From the NCBI GenBank assembly GCA_945860255.1, contig CAMAQI010000134.1, positions 1-6,460 of the forward strand: a stretch of DNA of 6,460 nucleotides, in the 5' to 3' direction. This DNA comes from Methylacidiphilum caldifontis. Its GTDB lineage: Bacteria > Verrucomicrobiota > Verrucomicrobiia > Methylacidiphilales > CAMAQI01. The position numbers and the translations under genes are program-made. Numbering within the stretch: the stretch's first letter is position 1; every line of letters starts with the position of its first letter. Shown piece after piece: positions 1 through 4,149 of the stretch. The notes beneath the pieces are model-generated. The model made no database searches and was not told the origin of the DNA. It worked only from the letters and a program-made list of their open reading frames with translations.

Positions 1-189
1 CCCCAGCCGTTTTTTTTGTGAAACGATCTCCACGGAGATAGCACACTCCCCTTCCATTATTTTAGAAAGGTGCGTTTGCTGAATTCCAATATTTTTTGCG
101 AGCGAATATGTCGTCATCCTTAACGGCTTCATGAAAAGTCTTTTTAAAAGGTCGCCAGGGGTTGGTTACTTTACAGAGTGTTCTTTCAT
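1..189 (-). pseudogene. higA: HigA-like antitoxin, interrupted by an in-frame stop and cut by the window edge
   Basis: Read on the minus strand, an ATG at 189-187 opens MKEHSVK and then meets TAA at 168-166. The same frame continues open to the window edge as PTPGDLLKRLFMKPL, then a helix-turn-helix of the form YSLAKNIGIQQTHLSKIMEG, then ISVEI. This matches the HigA family layout (PGE/D-LL, then KPL, then LAK-IG-x-SxI--G, then the IS motif). HigA is an XRE-type DNA-binding antitoxin that neutralises HigB and represses its own operon. A purine-rich ribosome-binding site (AAAGGG, forward 196-201) sits six bases upstream of the ATG, so only the stop at codon 8 breaks the gene. Reinitiation at ATG 132-130 or 117-115 could still give a shortened HTH protein. 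An A8 run near the left edge (forward 10-17), followed by unusual residues QKKRLG, may hide a second indel. The family call is firm; the non-functional status is inferred. Confidence 0.74.
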
Positions 190-202
190 TTTTTTCCCTT
201 TG

Positions 203-244
203 TTAGTGGTAATCAACGATTTCCACCTCGTGAACGTTATTATA
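203..244 (-). pseudogene. higB: C-terminal remnant of a HigB-like toxin
   Basis: The minus strand encodes YNNVHEVEIVDYH and a TAA stop at 205-203. The ending VEIVDYH is the characteristic C-terminus of HigB/RelE-superfamily mRNA-cleaving toxins. It lies 13 bases upstream of the HigA-like start, which is the normal toxin-first HigBA gene order and spacing. Just upstream in this frame are a TAG at 247-245 and a further TAA at 262-260, so the rest of the toxin is not readable here. I could not recover the toxin body (the usual RL--LKG and WRI-F segments) convincingly in any frame up to about 375, so most of the gene appears deleted or scrambled. The identification rests on a short motif plus its position beside HigA. 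Confidence 0.6.
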
Positions 245-509
245 CTATTTATCAAGTGATTATTTTTATCCAAACGTAGCTCACTCCTGTGGAGACCCAG
301 AAACTCTTCCTTATTTTTCTGACATCCCCCCCTCCCCGAGATAAGAGGTATTGGATTTGAGAGGATCAGCTTCATTTATAATCCAAAAATAGGCTAAAAA
401 GAAAAAAAGTCGCCATAAGGAAATTTTATCCACTAAAATTGACTTCTCCAAAATAGATATCAATAAATTAAGTTACTTATCATTAGACTCTTATGAATTA
501 AAATAAAAG
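245..509. other. AT-rich spacer without a supported gene
   Basis: This stretch between the toxin relic and the response-regulator promoter is AT-rich and has a C-run near 327-336. A minus-strand frame starting at 375 runs through it into the higA ATG region, but its protein resembles no family I know and overlaps the higB remnant in a different frame, so I treat it as degenerate sequence. A plausible sigma-70-type promoter lies at its right end: TTATCA (477-482), a 16-base spacer, then TAAAAT (499-504). That would give the response regulator a leader of about 27 bases. Confidence 0.4.
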
Positions 510-510
510 T

Positions 511-526
511 TGGCACAATCGAAGCT
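511..526 (+). promoter_or_regulatory. Possible sigma-54 (RpoN) promoter of the response regulator
   Basis: TGGCAC (511-516), five bases, then AAGCT (522-526). The -24 half matches the RpoN consensus TGGCAC exactly, and the invariant GC lies at the required spacing. The -12 half is AAGC rather than TTGC. Taking C525 as -12 puts the start of transcription near 537, beside the ATG at 538, so the message would be leaderless or nearly so. The competing sigma-70-like pair at 477-504 is an alternative explanation for expression. No enhancer-binding site was identified. Confidence 0.35.
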
Positions 527-537
527 ACATTTTATTC

Positions 538-1053
538 ATGAACAAAATCTCCATCGATGACCAACAAGGAAGTTATTACCATCGGAAGGTTTTAGAGGAT
601 ACTCAGGAGATCGAACTCCTCTCAAGAGGACCCTCTCGCTCCAAAACGCTCAACTATCGACCGAAAGTACTCGTCGTCGATGATGAACCGGCGATTCGCA
701 CGATCGTCAAACGGACGCTTGAAATTCAACTTCATGCCGAGGTCATGATCGCTCAGAACGGCGAAGAGGCGAGTAAACTAATTGAACGGAACTCCTTCCA
801 TTTAATCATCTCTGATATGCAAATGCCGATCATGACCGGATTAGATCTTTATCAGTGGATTCAGATCAACGCCCCTCACCTCACGGACCATTTCTTTATC
901 ATTTCAGGAGATCTCGGCTCTTCCTCCGTTGCGGAAGAACTTCATCGCTATGGAGTTCGGGTTCTCAAAAAGCCCTTTTTAGTCACCACACTTATCGACT
1001 ATTCCCTCAACTATCTGCCGATTCAGCAGAGCTTAGAATGTGTCGCTGCTTAA
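538..1053 (+). CDS. Single-domain response regulator (receiver domain only)
   Basis: A 171-residue protein with one CheY-like receiver domain, about residues 42-157, and no output domain. The phosphorylation site is complete: acidic pair D48-D49 in VLVVDDEP, phospho-acceptor D93 in LIISDMQMP, switch residue S123 in FIISGD, and K145 in LKKPF. The FIISGD and VLKKPF wording resembles receivers attached to hybrid histidine kinases, so it may act as a phosphorelay shuttle or by protein-protein contact. A polar 41-residue N-terminal extension precedes the domain and is not a signal peptide. The ATG at 538 is the only ATG, GTG or TTG that keeps the whole receiver, yet it has no Shine-Dalgarno sequence upstream. 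No histidine kinase lies in the window, so the partner and response are unknown. The gene stands alone, flanked by intergenic repeats. Confidence 0.9.
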   Translation: MNKISIDDQQGSYYHRKVLEDTQEIELLSRGPSRSKTLNYRPKVLVVDDEPAIRTIVKRTLEIQLHAEVMIAQNGEEASKLIERNSFHLIISDMQMPIMTGLDLYQWIQINAPHLTDHFFIISGDLGSSSVAEELHRYGVRVLKKPFLVTTLIDYSLNYLPIQQSLECVAA

Positions 1054-1061
1054 AGGGGGGC

Positions 1062-1080
1062 TCTCCTACTTCTAAGGAGA
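1062..1080 (+). terminator. Weak hairpin just after the response regulator
   Basis: TCTCCT (1062-1067) and AGGAGA (1075-1080) form a 6-bp stem with a 7-base loop, starting nine bases after the stop codon and preceded by a G6 run. There is no T-run after it, so it is only a candidate transcript end or 3' stabilising structure. Confidence 0.3.
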
Positions 1081-1194
1081 ACCTCATTTGAGCCGCAAAA
1101 GAACTCAGAGATCGCAAAAATGAAAATATTTTCAAAAAAAAGATCTTCACGATCATCCATTGAATAGTCGTTAATCCTAGTGGCATGGTGAAAT

Positions 1195-1222
1195 GGAGGG
1201 GCAGTGGCTCAACTGCCTCCCC
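1195..1222. repeat. Internal hairpin 1 of the intergenic repeat
   Basis: The arms 1195-1205 (GGAGGGGCAGT) and 1212-1222 (ACTGCCTCCCC) pair over ten of eleven positions, counting one G-T pair at 1199/1218 and one A-C mismatch at 1197/1220. The loop is GGCTCA at 1206-1211. It is GC-rich against AT-rich surroundings. Confidence 0.6.
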
Positions 1223-1223
1223 C

Positions 1224-1254
1224 GTAGCCCGAGGCAGACGGCGTCTGCCCCTAC
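1224..1254. repeat. Internal hairpin 2, GTAG...CTAC palindrome
   Basis: GGCAGACG (1233-1240) and CGTCTGCC (1242-1249) are perfect complements around a single central base, in practice a 7-bp stem with a 3-base loop. Outer arms GTAG (1224-1227) and CTAC (1251-1254) also pair, with an asymmetric internal loop between. On the minus strand it begins GTAGGGGCAGAC, which recalls the GTAGGGGC-type palindromic repeats scattered between genes in many bacteria. Confidence 0.6.
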
Positions 1255-1433
1255 AAATGTTGTTTACCCATTGGATGAGGGCGAATGGAGAGGTAAAAGA
1301 GGCTTCAACTGCCGAATCTACTAATTAAAAAACGGTGATTGGACAGTTTTTATTTTGTGTTCTTTGCGTTCTTTTGCGGCAAATTCTAAAATCTCTTTCT
1401 CACAAGATCAGACACTACAGAACAATCCAGCCC

Positions 1434-1462
1434 TTGACCTTATAATGTAAAAACGGTAATAA
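1434..1462 (+). promoter_or_regulatory. Candidate promoter of the TPR gene
   Basis: A perfect TATAAT stands at 1441-1446, which would start transcription near 1453 and leave a leader of about 19 bases, but no good -35 lies 16-18 bases upstream of it. Alternatively TTGACC (1434-1439) could serve as -35 for the poorer TAATAA at 1457-1462 with a 17-base spacer. The two readings overlap and exclude each other. Confidence 0.35.
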
Positions 1463-1471
1463 CTTCTTCCC

Positions 1472-2914
1472 ATGGGCATAAAATCCGAGCAAGAGATCTC
1501 CTCCGGAGCAAAAGATTACCTCAAACGGGCAAAGACCGGGATTGAAACGAAAAATTGGGATGGTGCTATCGCCTATCTTCTCATGGCAGTCAAAGCGGAG
1601 CCGATGTTTCTCGAAGGTCGCAAACTCCTTCGAAAGGCTCAGTTTCAAAAAATAAAACTCCAAGGCTCAGGATTCAATCAAAGTGTCGCCTCCGTGAAAG
1701 CCTCTGCCATGGCAATGAAGGCCGGCAGCACAATCAAACAAAATCCGATCGAAGCGCTCACTCTCTTAGAAGAGGCCTTTGCGGCCGATCCGACAAACAC
1801 CCGATGTAATGAACTCCTTGCAGAAGCCGGGATGGCTATGAACGAACCGGAGTTTGCCGTCTTCGCCTTCGAAAGCATCTTTGAAGGAGACCCCAAAAAT
1901 ACCAAAAATCTCCATCGTCTGGCGAAACTCCTTATGGAGATTAAATCTCCCGGAAGAGCCCAAGCCATTTATCAAAAGATTGTTGAAATCGATCCCACCG
2001 ATTCGGATGCGATGTCAGCCTCAAAAAATGCCTCCGCCGCACAAGCCTCACAACAAGGGGGCTGGGAAAAGGCGACCGATTACCGCGATCTGATGAAAAA
2101 CAAGGGAGAAGCGGTCGCTCTCGAACAGGCGAATAAAGTTCAAAAATCAGAAGATGCCACGGCCTCGCAAATTCAAGAGATTTATTCGAAATACGAAAAA
2201 GACCCTAAAAATATTGTCTATCCGAAACAAATGGCAGCTCTCTATGCCACGCTCAACGATTACGCCAATGCCATTGCCTGGTACAATTATGCTTGGGAAC
2301 TTGGAAATAAATCAGACTCGAATCTCGAAAAACTCATCGGAGATTTAACGACAAAGCAATACGAAGAGTGTATCAAACAGGCTCAAGAATACCTCGATCA
2401 AGTCAAAGCGAATCCTGAGCTTGTCGATCAACTCCCTGCCTACGAAGCTCAACTCACCGATCTTCAAAAACAGAAACAAGACTATCTCCTTCAGACCTGC
2501 AAAGATCGCGTTCAACGCTATCCGAACGAAAATCAATATCACTTTGAATACGGCGAAGTCCTCTTCAACTCCGGACAATATAAAGAGGCGATCCCCGAGC
2601 TCCAACTCGGAGCGAAACAAGCGACCGTTCGTTATAGCGCCCTCAACTACATCGGGCTCTGTCACTGGAAAAGAACCCCCAAGATGCTCGATATGGCGAG
2701 CAAGACCCTTCAAAACGCCCTCTCGGAAATCCCAACAATGGATGAATCCAAAAAGGAGATCTCCTACAATCTCGCTCAAGTCTTCGAAGAGATGAAAAAG
2801 AAAACCGAAGCGATTGAACTCTATAAAGAAATTTACGAGGTCGATATGGCCTACAAGGATGTCACCGAAAAAGTCGAAAAATCTTACGAAAATCCCGAAG
2901 AGCCCTCCGCTTGA
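1472..2914 (+). CDS. Tetratricopeptide-repeat scaffold protein
   Basis: A 480-residue soluble protein built of TPR helix pairs, a fold used for protein-protein contacts. Recognisable repeats lie at about residues 11-44 (ending AVKAEP), 92-125, 143-176 (ending VEIDP), 248-280 (Y--LNDYANAIAWYNYA), 354-387 (FNSGQYKEAIPELQLG) and 428-460 (KKTEAIELYKEIYEVD). A charged, Gln/Lys/Glu-rich helix at about 290-345 may be coiled coil. There is no signal peptide, membrane segment or catalytic domain. The GGWEKATDYRD segment near residue 196 is wording I recall from a conserved verrucomicrobial TPR family of unknown function, which is the main taxonomic clue here. The ATG at 1472 follows a short leader with no Shine-Dalgarno sequence. 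The dehydrogenase gene starts 89 bases downstream on the same strand, so co-transcription is possible. The specific partner is unknown. Confidence 0.88.
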   Translation: MGIKSEQEISSGAKDYLKRAKTGIETKNWDGAIAYLLMAVKAEPMFLEGRKLLRKAQFQKIKLQGSGFNQSVASVKASAMAMKAGSTIKQNPIEALTLLEEAFAADPTNTRCNELLAEAGMAMNEPEFAVFAFESIFEGDPKNTKNLHRLAKLLMEIKSPGRAQAIYQKIVEIDPTDSDAMSASKNASAAQASQQGGWEKATDYRDLMKNKGEAVALEQANKVQKSEDATASQIQEIYSKYEKDPKNIVYPKQMAALYATLNDYANAIAWYNYAWELGNKSDSNLEKLIGDLTTKQYEECIKQAQEYLDQVKANPELVDQLPAYEAQLTDLQKQKQDYLLQTCKDRVQRYPNENQYHFEYGEVLFNSGQYKEAIPELQLGAKQATVRYSALNYIGLCHWKRTPKMLDMASKTLQNALSEIPTMDESKKEISYNLAQVFEEMKKKTEAIELYKEIYEVDMAYKDVTEKVEKSYENPEEPSA

Positions 2915-2941
2915 TCGATGATATGGTTATTCGCTTTGGCA

Positions 2942-2962
2942 GAGTAGGTCGCTAGACCTCTC
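2942..2962 (+). terminator. Small hairpin between the TPR and dehydrogenase genes
   Basis: AGGTC (2946-2950) and GACCT (2955-2959) pair around a GCTA loop, and GAG (2942-2944) with CTC (2960-2962) extends the stem across a one-base bulge at 2945. No T-run follows, so termination would be partial at most. It could attenuate read-through into the downstream gene. Confidence 0.3.
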
Positions 2963-3003
2963 CCGACGATCGACGAATAATAAAAAACTAAAGAAATCAT
3001 CCT

Positions 3004-3945
3004 ATGGAACGTATCGGAATTGTCGGAGTTGGGCGCATGGGCGCAAACATGGCACGTCGACTTCATCAAGTCGGTTATCAAATCACCGCAGTCTATGACT
3101 CTTATCAACCCTCGGCGACCGCAATCGCACAGGAACTAGGAGCGACCGCTTGTCACAAGCTTTCTGAGCTGACGGCTCTTTCGGAGATTATCCTTACCGT
3201 AGTGACCGATGACAAAGCCCAGATGAGTCTCTTTAAGAATAAAAAAGACAATCTCCTAATCGGAGCCGCTGGTAAGGTTTTCATTAACTGTGCTACCGTC
3301 TCTCCAGAGGTTCATATTCAAGTCGCTCAATTGGCCAAAAAAGCGAAGGCTGAATCGCTTGAAGGATGTATGGCTTCGAGTATCAATCAGGCCCTCGCAG
3401 GGACCCTTTATCTGATGTGCGCCGGAGAGAAATCAACCTTTGATCGAGTCAAAAAAATTCTCAAGAAACTCAGTGATGAGGGGAAACTGCTCCGTTACAT
3501 CGGAACCGCAGGAAAAGCGGCTCAAGTCAAAGCCCTCGTGAATATGGTGATGAACATCAATACCGCAGGACTCGCTGAAGGCCTCGGTCTTGGTGCCGCA
3601 CTAAAACTTGATTTAAAAATCTTGATGGAGGTCTTCTCTCAAACAGGGGCTAATTCCCGTGTTTTACAAACCGATGGCGAAGATATGCTCAACCGGGATC
3701 ACTCCTGTTTCTTTAGCGGTGCTCATGCGGCTAAGGACAGTGGAATTGCTCTCGGATTAGCGAAAAAAGCAAAGCGTGATTTGCCACTGGCAAAAGCCAC
3801 TTATCAACAATACAAAAAAATGGTCCAACAAGGATTTGGAGATCTCGATAAATCAGGTATTGCAGAGCTCACTTTTCCGGGGCGTGGTCAAAAAAAGAGC
3901 TCTAAGAAATCGGCTCCTTTGCCCGTCAAAGCGGACAGACCTTAA
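3004..3945 (+). CDS. NAD(P)-dependent oxidoreductase, beta-hydroxyacid dehydrogenase family
   Basis: A 313-residue cytoplasmic enzyme of the 3-hydroxyisobutyrate / 6-phosphogluconate dehydrogenase superfamily, which oxidises beta-hydroxyacids or reduces the matching semialdehydes. The N-terminal Rossmann domain has the dinucleotide motif G8-V-G-R-M-G13. The catalytic lysine and asparagine of the family K-x3-N motif are K176 and N180 in KALVN. The C-terminal helical domain keeps KD (244-245), LPLAKATYQQY and GFGDLDKSGIAEL. The substrate loop is unusual: where the family normally reads DAPVSGG before GTL, this protein reads EGCMASS (120-126), so the usual serine aligns with Ala124. A basic tail of about 18 residues (QKKSSKKSAP and onward) follows the fold. 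The ATG at 3004 puts the first beta strand at residue 3 but has no Shine-Dalgarno sequence. The fold is secure, the substrate and cofactor preference unknown, so no symbol is given. Confidence 0.88.
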   Translation: MERIGIVGVGRMGANMARRLHQVGYQITAVYDSYQPSATAIAQELGATACHKLSELTALSEIILTVVTDDKAQMSLFKNKKDNLLIGAAGKVFINCATVSPEVHIQVAQLAKKAKAESLEGCMASSINQALAGTLYLMCAGEKSTFDRVKKILKKLSDEGKLLRYIGTAGKAAQVKALVNMVMNINTAGLAEGLGLGAALKLDLKILMEVFSQTGANSRVLQTDGEDMLNRDHSCFFSGAHAAKDSGIALGLAKKAKRDLPLAKATYQQYKKMVQQGFGDLDKSGIAELTFPGRGQKKSSKKSAPLPVKADRP

Positions 3946-4078
3946 TAGGATTTCTCCGTCCTCCCCGACTCAATGTTTACTCTCATATTGAATCGGTCTG
4001 TTTTGATTCCTGAATCGATCCTCCGATATGGCTCATTGGCCTCGACTTAAGGAAAACAACCAAAAGATGATTTCATGA

Positions 4079-4111
4079 TCGGGAGTGATCGCGACCCGCG
4101 ATCGCTCCCGA
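4079..4111. terminator. Strong bidirectional hairpin between convergent genes
   Basis: Positions 4079-4093 and 4097-4111 pair as a 15-bp stem, with one G-T pair at 4086/4104 and a 3-base loop ACC. It lies between the 3' ends of the dehydrogenase (3945, plus strand) and ileS (4150, minus strand), 38 bases past the ileS stop. Neither side has an immediate T-run; on the minus strand a TTTT comes only some dozen bases later. The position supports shared termination or transcript-end protection. The rest of 3946-4149 holds nothing else I can support. Confidence 0.65.
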
Positions 4112-4149
4112 GAAATTCTCAATGCAAGAAATGGGATGAGAGAGGTCTA

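Larger units (their letters stand above)
1092..1380. repeat. MITE-like element bounded by terminal inverted repeats
   Basis: GCCGCAAAAGAAC at 1092-1104 is the exact reverse complement of GTTCTTTTGCGGC at 1368-1380. The similarity continues inward less perfectly, so that by hand alignment 27 of 35 positions match between 1092-1126 and the reverse complement of 1346-1380. The enclosed 289 bases have no credible reading frame and hold two further hairpins (1195-1222 and 1224-1254). The terminal wording, runs of GCAAAAGAAC/GTTCTTTGCG, resembles short interspersed intergenic repeats seen in several bacterial groups. I see no clear target-site duplication: the flanks are ATTTGA on the left and AAATTC on the right. 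Whether it is a mobile element or a repeat cluster cannot be settled from one copy. Confidence 0.55.

Noticed and set aside
166..375. A 69-codon minus-strand open frame ending in MKEHSVK
   Set aside because: Its last seven codons are the start of the broken higA, and it overlaps the higB C-terminal remnant in another frame. The upstream part resembles no known family, so it is chance readthrough of degenerate DNA.
469..479. TAAGT-T-ACTTA palindrome as an operator
   Set aside because: Five-base arms in very AT-rich DNA are expected by chance, and no second copy is present nearby.
1092..1380. CRISPR array or tandem repeat
   Set aside because: The repeats are inverted, occur only once per side, and there is no regular spacing of direct repeats or spacers.
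2345..2779. A 144-codon minus-strand open frame inside the TPR gene
   Set aside because: It lies wholly opposite a well-supported gene, and its Phe/Leu-rich composition is what antisense of TPR codons gives. No independent promoter or family resemblance.
2937..2952. Second sigma-54-like TGGCAG...GC before the dehydrogenase
   Set aside because: The GC falls one base too far from the GG for RpoN spacing, and the -24 box ends in G rather than C.
3935..4001. ACAGACC (3935-3941) and GGTCTGT (3995-4001) followed by TTT, as a terminator
   Set aside because: The 53-base loop is too long for an intrinsic terminator, and the first arm lies inside the dehydrogenase coding sequence. The 4079-4111 hairpin is a far better candidate.
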